A DNA stretch of 64,000 nucleotides from Pseudomonas sp. ERMR1:02 (GTDB taxonomy: Bacteria > Pseudomonadota > Gammaproteobacteria > Pseudomonadales > Pseudomonadaceae): NCBI RefSeq assembly GCF_002277815.1, contig NZ_NKJI01000010.1:1-64000 (forward strand), read 5' to 3'. Below are positions 56,352 through 64,000 of the stretch, piece after piece (within the stretch, counting starts at the first letter, position 1; each line of letters begins with the position of its first letter). The notes below the pieces were generated by a model. It was not told where the DNA came from and made no database searches. It saw only the letters and a list, made by a program, of their open reading frames with translations. A program made the translations under genes and the position numbers.

Positions 56352-56456
56352 ATGCTGCCCAACCCAACTCTCGATAAGCTGCAAACCCTGAGACTGCACG
56401 GCATGGTCAAGGCGCTTGGCGAACAACACGCAACGCCTGACATCAAATCGGAGTAG
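56352..56456 (+). pseudogene. istB: IS21-family IstB helper ATPase, 5' fragment
   Basis: MLPNPTLDKLQTLRLHGMVK and KALGEQHATPDI are the standard IstB N-terminus. The frame stops after 34 codons and the ATPase domain is missing, replaced by a NodT-type fragment in the opposite orientation. The right end of the IS was not found. Confidence 0.8.
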
Positions 56457-56514
56457 AGATCGCACAGGTCGAGCCGGAGGTACGAACGGCTGTTGAATGA
56501 ACCTAAAAATACAG

Positions 56515-56705
56515 AAAGCATTTGTGAACCATCCCCCGCCGTGAACCCAAGGAACCCACTCAAACTCACCCGTGGAAACAGGTTTGCGGTGACCATGCCG
56601 ATATCGACCGTTGAAGCTGCCAACCGCGCCCGGCGGCGAGCACATTCGGTCGCCGGGGCAATAGCTCGCCGGGATCGCCAATCGGCAACGACTTGGCGAT
56701 CCCGG
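56515..56705 (-). pseudogene. NodT/TolC-type outer-membrane efflux lipoprotein fragment
   Basis: On the minus strand IGDPGELLPRRPNVLAAGR and LAASTVDIGMVTANLFPRVS followed by LSGFLGFTAGDGSQ match the conserved middle of RND-efflux outer-membrane factors (usual form: RRPDxxAAERRLAAxTADIG). A frame change lies between the two segments. Nothing else of the gene is present. Confidence 0.6.
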
Positions 56706-56715
56706 CTCCTTTGTG

Positions 56716-57850
56716 TCAGTAGTCAAACCACAGGCTCAGTGCTCGGTTCTTCTCTTCCGTGTAGGGCGGAATCAGATGCTCGATGGCGACATCAGGCGGC
56801 GAAACGAGGATCGATTTTGCGTGTGTCAGGGAGTTGAAACCATGTTGGCCGTAGTAGTGGCCCATGCCGGAGGCACCTACTCCGCCAAATGGCGTCGATT
56901 CGATAAAGAGGTGGATGTTGACTTGGTTGATTGCGCCGCCGCCAAACGTCAGCTCGGCGGTAAACCGGTCGATGTTGGCCTGGTCTCGGCTGAACATAAA
57001 CGCGGCCAGCGCATGCGGGTTGGCACGTACTTTTGCAAAGGCTTCGTCCAGCGTCTTGAAGACCAGCACCGGCAGGATCGGCCCGAAGACCTCGTCCTCC
57101 ATGAGTTGGTCTTCCCATGAGATCGGATAGAGAATGGTTGGATCCACGTAGTGGGCTTGCGGGTCGGATCCGCCGCCATGCACCACCTTCGCCGGATCAA
57201 TCAGCGCAGCCAGGCGAGACGCCTCTTTTGCGTTGATGATGCGGGAGAAGTCGGGGTTATTTTTGGGGTCCCGCCATACATCTCGACCAGCGTTTTTTTT
57301 GCCTCTGCCACAAACTCTTCCGCTACGGACTCGTGCACGTACGCATATCCCGGGGACGTGCACCATGCGCCGCCCCACGCAATCTTCCTGGCGGCATCCT
57401 TGATGTTGGCGGACTCGTCGACAAAAGCCGGGTTTTGACCTCCAAGCTCGGGAATAACCGGTGTGAGATTTTCGAAGGGGAGCTTCAAGAGCTCGCCGGT
57501 TTCCTCGCGATTACCACGTACCGTGGTCACGGCGCGCGGATCGAAGTATTTCTCGACCAACTGCTCCAACAGAGCTGTAGTCGCTGGCAGCGTTTCACTG
57601 AGCTTCAGTACACAGGTATTGCCAGCTGCCAGGGCGGTGATCGCTGGACGCAGCGACAGCAGCAGCGGACCATTAAATGGCGCGATTACCAGGGTGACGC
57701 CATACGGATCACGGTAGATGAAGCCCTTATGGCCGGACTGCGCCAGCGCCTTAGGTACTGGCATTTCGGTAGACTTCATCCAATCCTGCAACTGGCTTTT
57801 CTGGAACTCGGTCTCAATGAAGCACGCTTGAGTCTCGAATATATATTCCT
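56716..57850 (-). pseudogene. Aldehyde dehydrogenase family protein, N-terminal truncation, internal deletion and frameshift
   Basis: Recognisable pieces in order: GVTLVIAPFNGPLLLSLRPA and ITALAAGNTCVLKLSETLPA, then LPFENLTPVIPELGGQNPAF. There the FTGS-containing segment expected between LPFE and NLTP is missing (about 25 residues). The active-site cysteine stands in GGAWCTSPGYAYVHE. After a frame change near 57265, NNPDFSRIINAKEASRLAAL and STPFGGVGASGMGHYYGQHG continue to the stop at 56716. The first ~100 residues are absent. It resembles fatty- or aromatic-aldehyde dehydrogenases. Confidence 0.85.
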
Positions 57851-58186
57851 GACTTGCGGTCTTGAAGTCTTTGATAATAAAAATCAGATTGGCGGATTGC
57901 CTTCAAACTGCGCGGCGCCAGGCACAGGCGCTACCCATGGCCGGCGCCGGTCAAACGATCTGGCGTCTTGTTGATGTCCACGCTCCACTCCTTACTTAAT
58001 GTCGAACTTCGAAGGCGACAGCAGTTCCTCGGATGAAAATACCGGCGGGTCTGAGTTCAATATGTAAACTGACCGCTGTTGCGTATTGCCTCAGTCACCA
58101 TCCTTTACGAAAGCCGGATTGATTTATCCAGCTTCACTACCACATTGACCAAAGCGGCTTTTGGCTTTCGAAAGGAGCGTGATCAA
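57851..58186. other. Mostly gene-free stretch with a possible truncated gene start
   Basis: On the minus strand a GTG near 57979 behind AAGGAG begins a short frame (VDINKTPDRLTGAGHG) that closes at once. It may be the start of a lost gene fused by deletion to the aldehyde dehydrogenase remnant. Nothing else recognised. Confidence 0.3.
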
Positions 58187-58420
58187 TCAGATCGCACACC
58201 TTCGGGCAATCGACCCCATGCACGTGGCGCCGACCGACATCAGGAACCCGGTACCAATGGCCTTGTGAGGTGCCTTATTGACTGTTTCAGCGACCGCTTG
58301 GGTAAGGGCGTCTTTCATTCCGATGCGGAGGTAAAGGGCGAGAGCATCTTCAACCAGCGATGGCGTGATCTCCTCTAGCCGTAACCCCATGAAGCCGCCA
58401 ATGCTGACAGGTGTGCTCAT
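58187..58420 (-). CDS. Hypothetical protein (77 aa), divergent from the GlxA-type regulator
   Basis: Not recognised. The sequence is alanine-rich and mildly hydrophobic (VAETVNKAPHKAIGTGFLMS). AGGA stands 12 bases before the ATG. The gene is divergent from glxA-type regulator copy 1 with 95 bases between, the position where the SDR gene stands relative to copy 2. It may be a truncated target gene. Confidence 0.4.
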   Translation of the reverse strand: MSTPVSIGGFMGLRLEEITPSLVEDALALYLRIGMKDALTQAVAETVNKAPHKAIGTGFLMSVGATCMGSIARRCAI

Positions 58421-58514
58421 GTTTGTTTGCTTCCTGGAAATGAAACGGGATCGGCATTGAGTCTAAATAAATGCGGACGGCGAAATTGACTATTTTCAGA
58501 TGATTTGAGCCAAT

Positions 58515-59522
58515 ATGTGTGCCTGGCCAACGCGGGAGATCGCTGTGTGGAAAACGACAAAATCAAGCCATCCCTTTATCGGTGAGGCCCAAAAGCGAGT
58601 GGTGATTTTGGGATTGCCACCTGTGGACTCGCTGGATGTGATCGGCCCAGCAGAGGTGTTTGCCTATGCAAACAAACTGCACCGAGGCAACTCTGCTCCC
58701 TACGTACTTCAGCTCGTTTGCGCAGGTGCCAATGAACACCTGGAGAGCAGCACCGGCATCCCGCTCATGGCGCACAAGACGCTTGAACAGGAGCGTCTTG
58801 AAAACAACCCCATTGATACGTTGATCGTAACGTCGGGCTGGAACGCCATGGATCAGTTGGATCAGACCGCCATCGAGTGGATCCGGACGCGAGCCAAGAG
58901 CGTCAGGCGGGTGTGCTCGATCTGTGTCGGTGCGTTCGCCTTGGCCGAAACAGGGCTATTGGATGGTCGCAAGGCAACGACCCACTGGCAGATGGCCCGT
59001 AGCCTGGCTGAGCGCTATCCCACTGTGCAGGTCGACCCAGATCCGATTTGGATCAAGGACGGTAACCTGTACACATCGGCTGGCATATCGGCGGGGATTG
59101 ATCTTGCGCTCGCATTGGTCAGCGAAGACCTGGGAGACGACATCGCCTTGGAGATCGCAAAGAACCTGGTCCTGTTTCTGCGACGTCCTGGCGGTCAAGC
59201 ACAGTTCAGCGTCGCTCTCCAGTCGCAGCATGCGACCGGATCGAGCCTGGATGAGTTGTGCGCCTGGATCATTGAACACCTGCATTCGGAGCTGACGGTC
59301 GAGATACTGGCGGACAGACTATGCACAAGTGTGAGGACGTTGATACGCATGTTCCAGCGGGAATTTAAGACAACGCCAGCGAAGTATGTCGAAAACGTCC
59401 GAGTCGAAGCGGCCTGCCGGGAAATTGAGTTAGGGAGGCGGTCGATGGAAGAGGTTGCGCGTCGATGCGGTTATCGAAGTGTCGACGTCTTGAGGAAAGC
59501 CTTCGTGCGACGCATGGGGTGA
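58515..59522 (+). CDS. GlxA-family regulator (DJ-1/PfpI-like domain plus AraC HTH), copy 1, C-terminal frameshift
   Basis: A 335-residue regulator: DJ-1/PfpI-like domain (VVILGLPPVDSLDVIGPAEV; RVCSICVGAFALAETGLLDG, carrying the nucleophile-elbow Cys) and two helix-turn-helix motifs (LTVEILADRLCTSVRTLIRM; SMEEVARRCGYRSVDVLRKA). The frame ends at RRMG-stop. Copy 2 shows the normal continuation RRMRVSPKEYAQHFAPVE, and one extra base here would give the same tail ending at 59584. About 20 residues are lost, so function may be kept. Confidence 0.88.
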   Translation: MCAWPTREIAVWKTTKSSHPFIGEAQKRVVILGLPPVDSLDVIGPAEVFAYANKLHRGNSAPYVLQLVCAGANEHLESSTGIPLMAHKTLEQERLENNPIDTLIVTSGWNAMDQLDQTAIEWIRTRAKSVRRVCSICVGAFALAETGLLDGRKATTHWQMARSLAERYPTVQVDPDPIWIKDGNLYTSAGISAGIDLALALVSEDLGDDIALEIAKNLVLFLRRPGGQAQFSVALQSQHATGSSLDELCAWIIEHLHSELTVEILADRLCTSVRTLIRMFQREFKTTPAKYVENVRVEAACREIELGRRSMEEVARRCGYRSVDVLRKAFVRRMG

Positions 59523-59584
59523 GTCCCAAGGAGTACGCACAACACTTCGCGCCAGTTGAGAGCACAATCCCGAGCGAAAGCTGA

Positions 59585-59990
59585 GCGCCCGTGCGTCAGA
59601 ATCAGCCATTGCATTTCTCCTGAGCGATGTCGAAGGCCAGAAATCGTGCGGCTTGAGCAGTGTCGCCGCGCACCGTGTGGCAGTGAGCGAAACTGTTGAA
59701 ATCTAGCGTGAAAGTGCCTAACCAACTCCGAGGAAGTCATGAGTAGGAGAGGCAGCCGCAAGCCGAGTACGCAGGGTACTGCATGTCACACGCGATGGAC
59801 CTAATGAACAGACAGGCCAAAAAAATGGAAAACCCTTGTTTAAAAGGTTTTCCATTGCACCAGTCTTAAATGGTGAAAAACCGGCTCGACGTATTTCACT
59901 CGAATCGGGAAGCCTTGTTCAGGATTTCCTTGATCCCTACTCCGTCACTAACGACTGTTCGAGAGTAAAAAGCGAAATGCGCACTGTTTA
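59585..59990. other. Gene-free stretch with one hairpin
   Basis: No gene recognised. A perfect 11-bp stem AATGGAAAACC / GGTTTTCCATT (59824-59834 and 59846-59856) may be a terminator or element remnant between the regulator and the convergent SDR gene. Confidence 0.45.
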
Positions 59991-60686
59991 TTAGACGGCG
60001 TTTAGATAAACGCCGTGTGAAAGTCCCTGTTTCACCTGTCGGGTTGATTCGTCGACCATCACTTCTTCCTGACCGGCTTCGACGGCGTCAAAAGCCTGAC
60101 TCACGACATCTTCGGGCGTGGCCTTGGGAACGTCGAGACCGCGCGTTAGATCGGTATCAATGAACCCGGCGTGAAAGCCAACGACCTGTGTACCCTGGGC
60201 GCGTAGCTCGTTGCGCAGGCCGTTTGTCAGCGCCCATGCAGCGGCCTTCGACACGCCGTAGCCGCCGATGATCGGAGTATTCACCCAGCTGAAGATCGAC
60301 AGAATGTTGAGCATAGCGCCACCGCCATTGCTGCCGAGGGTACCCGCAAACGCCTGACTCATATCAAGCATCCCGAAGACGTTGGTTTCGAATTGTTCAC
60401 GCAAGACGGGTTCAGCGTCCGCCTGTGCAAGGCCGGCGACACGGGCAATGCCCGCATTATTGATAAGCAGTGTTACGTCGGTGCATTGTTTGGCCGCGGC
60501 GGCGACGTCAGCAGCGTTGGTCACGTCGAGCTTCACAGGAATGACACCAGCCAGCGTGATCGTGGAGGGATCACGTGCAGCGGCGTAGACCTTTTTTGCG
60601 CCGCGTGCCAAGGCTTGCTTGGCGAACTGCAGACCCAGACCGCGATTTGCACCGGTGATAAAAACGACAGCACCTTCAACTTTCAT
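59991..60686 (-). CDS. Short-chain dehydrogenase/reductase
   Basis: An intact 231-residue SDR: cofactor motif VFITGANRGLGLQFAKQALA (TGxxxGxG), LLINNAGIARVAG, and the Ser/Tyr/Lys region with ILSIFSWVNTPIIGGYGVSK holding Tyr-x3-Lys. NADP(H) use is likely given the Arg after the glycine motif. It is divergent from the deleted copy 2 of the GlxA-type regulator, suggesting an old regulator-target pair. Confidence 0.92.
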   Translation of the reverse strand: MKVEGAVVFITGANRGLGLQFAKQALARGAKKVYAAARDPSTITLAGVIPVKLDVTNAADVAAAAKQCTDVTLLINNAGIARVAGLAQADAEPVLREQFETNVFGMLDMSQAFAGTLGSNGGGAMLNILSIFSWVNTPIIGGYGVSKAAAWALTNGLRNELRAQGTQVVGFHAGFIDTDLTRGLDVPKATPEDVVSQAFDAVEAGQEEVMVDESTRQVKQGLSHGVYLNAV

Positions 60687-60848
60687 GAGGAGTCCTCTCG
60701 CGCTGTGTCACAGCGCATAGATCAAAATGTGATGATAATTTTTAAGGGTACGTGAGCCGGTTTGAACGGGCTCACACGGGGTGATACAGCTTCAGTCTAA
60801 ATAGATGCGGACGTCGAAATTGACTATTTTCCGATGATTAATGCCAAC

Positions 60849-61119
60849 ATGCGTCCCTGGTCAACGCGGGAAATCGCTGTGTGGCAAACGACAAAATCCA
60901 AGCCATCCCTATATCGGTGAGGTGCAAAAGCGAGTGGTGATTTTGGGGTTGCCGCCCGTGGACTCGCTGGATGTGACCGGCCCGGCAGAGGTGTTTGCCT
61001 ATCACGGTGTCGACGTGTTGAGGAAAGCCTTCGTACGGCGCATGAGGGTGAGCCCCAAGGAGTACGCACAACACTTCGCGCCAGTTGAGATGTCGAAGGC
61101 CAGAAATCGTGCGGCTTGA
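60849..61119 (+). pseudogene. GlxA-family regulator copy 2 with internal deletion of about 800 bp
   Basis: The promoter region and first ~52 codons duplicate 58460-58667 (RVVILGLPPVDSLDVTGPAE VFAY split here by a space). The frame then jumps at TAT to GVDVLRKAFVRRMRVSPKEY, matching copy 1 from about 59475. The sensor core and first helix-turn-helix are gone. The 90-codon product stays in frame, so a small peptide could be made, but it is not expected to regulate. Confidence 0.85.
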
Positions 61120-61167
61120 GCAATGCCGCCGCGCACCCTGGGCAGTGATTGAAGCCGTTCGAGTGCG

Positions 61168-61380
61168 CTGCCGACAGGCTTAAGCTACGGGCGCAGATGA
61201 ATATCCCGATCATCATGCTCACGGCCATGGCCGAATTGAGCGATCGAATTGTCGGCTTGGAGCTGGGTGCGGACGACTACCTGACCAAGCCCTTCGCCCC
61301 TCAGGAGCTGCTGATACTCCGGATTTCCAGCTGCCACCCGTTCCGGTGGCTGACGCACGCCTGGGGAACTCCCCGAAAAT
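61168..61380 (+). pseudogene. OmpR-type response regulator receiver fragment
   Basis: [20 protein letters not shown] and [19 protein letters not shown] form the second half of a receiver domain, with the conserved Thr (MLTA) and Lys (TKPF). The phosphorylatable Asp and the DNA-binding domain are absent. Confidence 0.75.
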
Positions 61381-61436
61381 AGCGCTTAACCGTCAGCTAC
61401 ACTGAACCGACGCACGGCTGCACAGAGATTTCGGGC

Positions 61437-62303
61437 ATGGCTACCAAAACTGCAATCGTATTCGCTGGCGGTGGCAGCTTGGGTGCTGTTCAGGTGGGCA
61501 TGTTGCGGGCCTTGGTCGAGGCCAATGTTCGATTCGACCTGGTGGTGGGTGCTTCGGTGGGCGCCATCAACGGTGCCTACTTTGCCGCAAGACCCGATGC
61601 CGAAGGCGTCGAGGCGCTCGCCGGTTTCTGGCGCGACCTGCGTAAAACGGACATCTTTCCGCTGTCCTGGCTCGATACCTGTAGAGGACTGATCAAACGG
61701 CGGGGCTTTCTGTTGCAGCCGGCGGCCTTGAACCGACTGCTGGGTCAAGCACTGCCCATTCAGCGCATTGAGGATGCGGTGTTGCCCCTGCATATCGTCA
61801 CCACCGACCTGCTCAGCGGTGCCGAGACCGTTCTGTCCAGTGGTGAACTCGGGCAGGCGTTACTGGCCAGCGCAGCCATCCCGTTGGTGTTCCCTTGCGT
61901 ACAAATTGCCGATCAGTTCCTGATTGACGGTGGTGTGGCAAGCAATACACCTATTTCAACTGCCGTAGCCCTGGGAGCCACCAACGTCGTGGTGGTCCCT
62001 ACTGGAATGAGTTGCGCCCTGTCACAACCGCCCCAAGGTTTGATCGCCTTAGCCCTGCATACCGTCAACCTGATGAGCATGCGACAGTTGGTGAGCGACA
62101 TCGAACACTTCCGCACCCTCACCAGCCTGCACATCGTCCCACCTTTGTGTCCCGTGGATGTCTCGGTGTTTAACTTTGCCCAGACCGAGTCTTTGTTGCA
62201 GCGCGCTTATGAGCAGACCCTCAGGTGGCTGGACCATGGAGGGCTTGAACGCACCAAGGTACCGGGTGCCCTGACGATCCATTCACATGCCCATGAGCAC
62301 TGA
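61437..62303 (+). CDS. Patatin-like phospholipase
   Basis: An intact 288-residue patatin-fold hydrolase with the oxyanion motif [13 protein letters not shown] (residues ~12-24), the nucleophile elbow [13 protein letters not shown] and the dyad aspartate in [13 protein letters not shown]. No signal peptide. It would act as a Ser-Asp acyl hydrolase on lipids. It is convergent with the ParA-like gene and has no obvious partner. Confidence 0.9.
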   Translation: MATKTAIVFAGGGSLGAVQVGMLRALVEANVRFDLVVGASVGAINGAYFAARPDAEGVEALAGFWRDLRKTDIFPLSWLDTCRGLIKRRGFLLQPAALNRLLGQALPIQRIEDAVLPLHIVTTDLLSGAETVLSSGELGQALLASAAIPLVFPCVQIADQFLIDGGVASNTPISTAVALGATNVVVVPTGMSCALSQPPQGLIALALHTVNLMSMRQLVSDIEHFRTLTSLHIVPPLCPVDVSVFNFAQTESLLQRAYEQTLRWLDHGGLERTKVPGALTIHSHAHEH

Positions 62304-62353
62304 GTGTCCGCAGCCACGCAGCCACACAGACACACAGACACACCGATCAGCGT

Positions 62354-63125
62354 CAAGCGGCCCGCTCCAGGGCATCCAGCAATCCAAAAAACTCCAGCGA
62401 AAGCTTGTGCCGAGGGCCAAATGGATGATGGGGACTGAAGCTTCGTGAGATTCGCGCATCTTGACGGAGCTACTCAGGTAAACCGGTAGCACCGGTAAAC
62501 CCTCGGCCAACAACTCATCAACCAGATTTTGGTGAAAGCCGGTTAGCCCAGTGAACTGGTTAACCACCACCCCTTCCACAATCAGTGATTCATTGTGATC
62601 AAGTCGTAGTTCCTCTACCTGCGCGAGGACGCGATACAGCGCCTGGCGAGAAAAGCTGTCGCAATCGAATGGGATTAGCAAACTGTCCGCAGCCACCAAG
62701 GCGCTGAATGTGTAGAAATTCAGTGACGGAGGTGTATCGATATAGATGCGCTCATAGTCCTCGGACAGCTCAACCAGTAGCTTGCGTAGCTTATTGATTT
62801 TGTATTTGGACTCAAGTTTTGACTGGAGATCTGACAGGTCGGAGCTGGCAGTCACCAAGTGAAGGTTGTCGTAAGAGGTCTCGGTTATGACCACGCGATT
62901 CCTTCTGCCTTCGAAGCCGCCGGACAAAGTTTGTCTGAAAAAATCGGCGATGCCCGTTGGAATGCTCTCGTTGGTCAGGCCCAAGAGATAGTGAGTCGAA
63001 TTTGCCTGGGGATCGAGATCAACCAGCAGCGTTCGATAGCCTTCGGCAGCACTCGCTGCGGCAAGGTTGCAGGCAATGCTGGATTTTCCAACACCTCCTT
63101 TCTGATTGAACACAACACGACGCAT
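62354..63125 (-). CDS. parA: ParA-family ATPase, C-terminal frame change
   Basis: Deviant Walker [17 protein letters not shown] at the N-terminus, [18 protein letters not shown] and [20 protein letters not shown] identify a ParA/Soj-type ATPase of about 257 residues. The annotated frame drifts after [12 protein letters not shown] and runs on to 62283. A one-base change near 62418 gives the expected ending [19 protein letters not shown] with TGA at about 62354. No parB gene or parS repeat is seen nearby. Such orphans are common on integrative elements and plasmids. Confidence 0.85.
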
Positions 63126-63214
63126 GGGACTTGCTCATCCATGAAAAAGGCCGAAGGCCGACTGAAGGAATATGTAAGGAGTCGTGTCAATTCTATGACT
63201 GATATATTTCAGTT

Positions 63215-63538
63215 TTACGACAACACTTGACGTAAGCGTCGGTCTAGAGGGGTTGCCTGCCGATACAGGGTGGTAGCAATGCTGTAGAGGCAGAGGCCTA
63301 CCCCCTGCACGATCTGTTTCATCACAAGCGTTGAGGTCAAGCGTTGAACGTTGGGCAGCGTCGAAAGGCGCTCATCGTAGAGTCTTTGAAAAGCGGCCAG
63401 TGCTGGGCTGCCACTGGAGGGCATTGCATTTATCGCAGGGGTGTACCGATTAATGGAAATGCCGACGACCGCGCTGAACGTACTTGGCAATGCCTTGGCT
63501 CCGTTGTGATTGCCAAATGGGAGGGCCGCGCTGTGCAC
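63215..63538 (-). pseudogene. Lrp/AsnC-family C-terminal fragment
   Basis: FQRLYDERLSTLPNVQRLTS and TLVMKQIVQ match the end of Lrp/AsnC ligand-binding (RAM) domains (usual form: FyxexLaxLPGVqrltStlvmK). The sequence before and after does not fit the family, and the helix-turn-helix is absent. Confidence 0.5.
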
Positions 63539-63539
63539 T

Positions 63540-63667
63540 GTCTGAAGTGCTACACCAGCCTGAACTTAAGAAATCTTGCCCTGTGCACTGTCAACATGAC
63601 GTGTCCAGGTCTCCCGCAACCATTTAGCCGGGTCGAAGAGCTTGATCGCTCCCTCCCCGGGAGTAAG
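63540..63667. other. Short gene-free stretch
   Basis: Between the Lrp-like fragment and the epimerase gene no gene, repeat or terminator was recognised. Confidence 0.3.
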
Positions 63668-64000
63668 TCAGCCTGCCCTACCCTCGCCAATGCAATATGA
63701 ATTGACGAACGTTGCAGTGTGCTGCAAAGCCTGACGGATATCCGGCTTGGCTATTCCATGTCTGTTGGCAAATTGCTTGAGCGCCGCTGTATCAAAACGC
63801 GTGGTCTGGATAAAGTCCAAGGACTCGGCGTTTGCATTCAACAGCCGCGCGACGGGAGGAATGCTCAGTAGCGCCTTCAGGAGTCGCAGCGAAATGTGGT
63901 GTTTGGGAGTCTTCAGGCCAAGCGGTTGTGCCACCTGTGCCAAGAGTTCTCTCAAGTTGGGCGTTTGCTCGTCAAGCGCCAGCAGTTCATGGCCCACCAT
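63668..64000 (-). CDS. NAD-dependent epimerase/dehydratase family protein, C-terminal part (cut by window edge)
   Basis: The 110 residues visible (LALDEQTPNLRELLAQVAQP; ESLDFIQTTRFDTAALKQFA) match the C-terminal substrate-binding region of extended SDR epimerases, in the group with a long tail after the Rossmann domain. The N-terminal cofactor domain lies outside the window, so completeness cannot be judged. Confidence 0.6.
   Translation of the reverse strand: MVGHELLALDEQTPNLRELLAQVAQPLGLKTPKHHISLRLLKALLSIPPVARLLNANAESLDFIQTTRFDTAALKQFANRHGIAKPDIRQALQHTATFVNSYCIGEGRAG

Noticed and set aside
62354..63125. Complete plasmid partition locus
   Set aside because: Only a ParA-type gene is present; no ParB gene or parS-like repeats were seen next to it.

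Overview
The window looks like accessory DNA of a Pseudomonas species, either a large plasmid or a chromosomal genomic island. The basis is the moderately high GC with Pseudomonas-type genes (OprD porin, DUF1302/DUF1329 pair, YjcH/ActP, LysR and GlxA regulators) interleaved with transposon modules, insertion-sequence remnants and an orphan ParA. Single-base frameshifts are very common. Some sit in homopolymer runs, so part of the damage could be sequence error, but deletions, in-frame stops and gene fragments show that real decay is also present.

Layout. (1) 1-10.9 kb is an aromatic catabolic island. A leftward unit (YCF48-like, DUF1329, DUF1302, BKACE-like enzyme) and a rightward unit (flavin monooxygenase, gentisate-dioxygenase-like cupin, FAH-family hydrolase, LeuC/LeuD-like hydratase) diverge from a pair of mirror-image promoters. 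The gene set fits the gentisate route with direct hydrolysis of maleylpyruvate to maleate and hydration of maleate. Almost every gene is frameshifted. (2) 11.1-14.4 kb holds an MFS gene interrupted by three in-frame amber codons, fragments of an autotransporter, YejK and an ASCH protein, and one intact oxidoreductase. (3) 14.8-16.5 kb is an IS1182-family element. (4) 16.6-21.6 kb is a type II CBASS anti-phage operon: a Cap4 nuclease-SAVED effector read in frame into a CdnD-type cyclase, a broken Cap2 (E1/E2) gene, and an intact Cap3 (JAMM) gene. (5) 21.9-24.0 kb is a Tn4651-type tnpT/tnpS cointegrate-resolution module. (6) 24.1-29.4 kb is an AT-rich Tn7/Tn5053-like element (tniA split at a G7 run, tniB, tniQ) with a tyrosine-recombinase-like protein that lacks key catalytic residues.

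(7) 29.4-31.9 kb has little coding but contains two perfect palindromes, a pair of tiny genes with strong ribosome binding sites, and a LysR gene with a hexanucleotide repeat in its leader. (8) 32.2-45.9 kb is a well-preserved catabolic region: an MFS transporter, a large winged-helix/ATPase regulator, an operon of DsbA-like proteins, flavin monooxygenase and Old Yellow Enzyme, a LysR regulator, and a divergent cytochrome c / 2Fe-2S / molybdopterin hydroxylase operon. A shared inverted-repeat motif lies upstream of the MFS gene and of both operons, suggesting one LysR regulon for uptake and oxidation of an aromatic, perhaps N-heterocyclic, compound.

(9) 46.1-53.7 kb holds OprD, yjcH-actP, a second flavin monooxygenase with a VOC protein and TetR, a DsbA remnant and a third LysR. 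Much of it reads as a decayed second copy of region 8. (10) 53.7-64 kb is a mosaic of fragments (AraC, hydroxylase tail, IS21 with four tandem 23-bp terminal repeats, NodT, aldehyde dehydrogenase, response regulator), a duplicated and internally deleted GlxA-type regulator, an SDR, a patatin phospholipase, a ParA-like ATPase and an epimerase that runs off the edge. No tRNA, rRNA or CRISPR array was seen.
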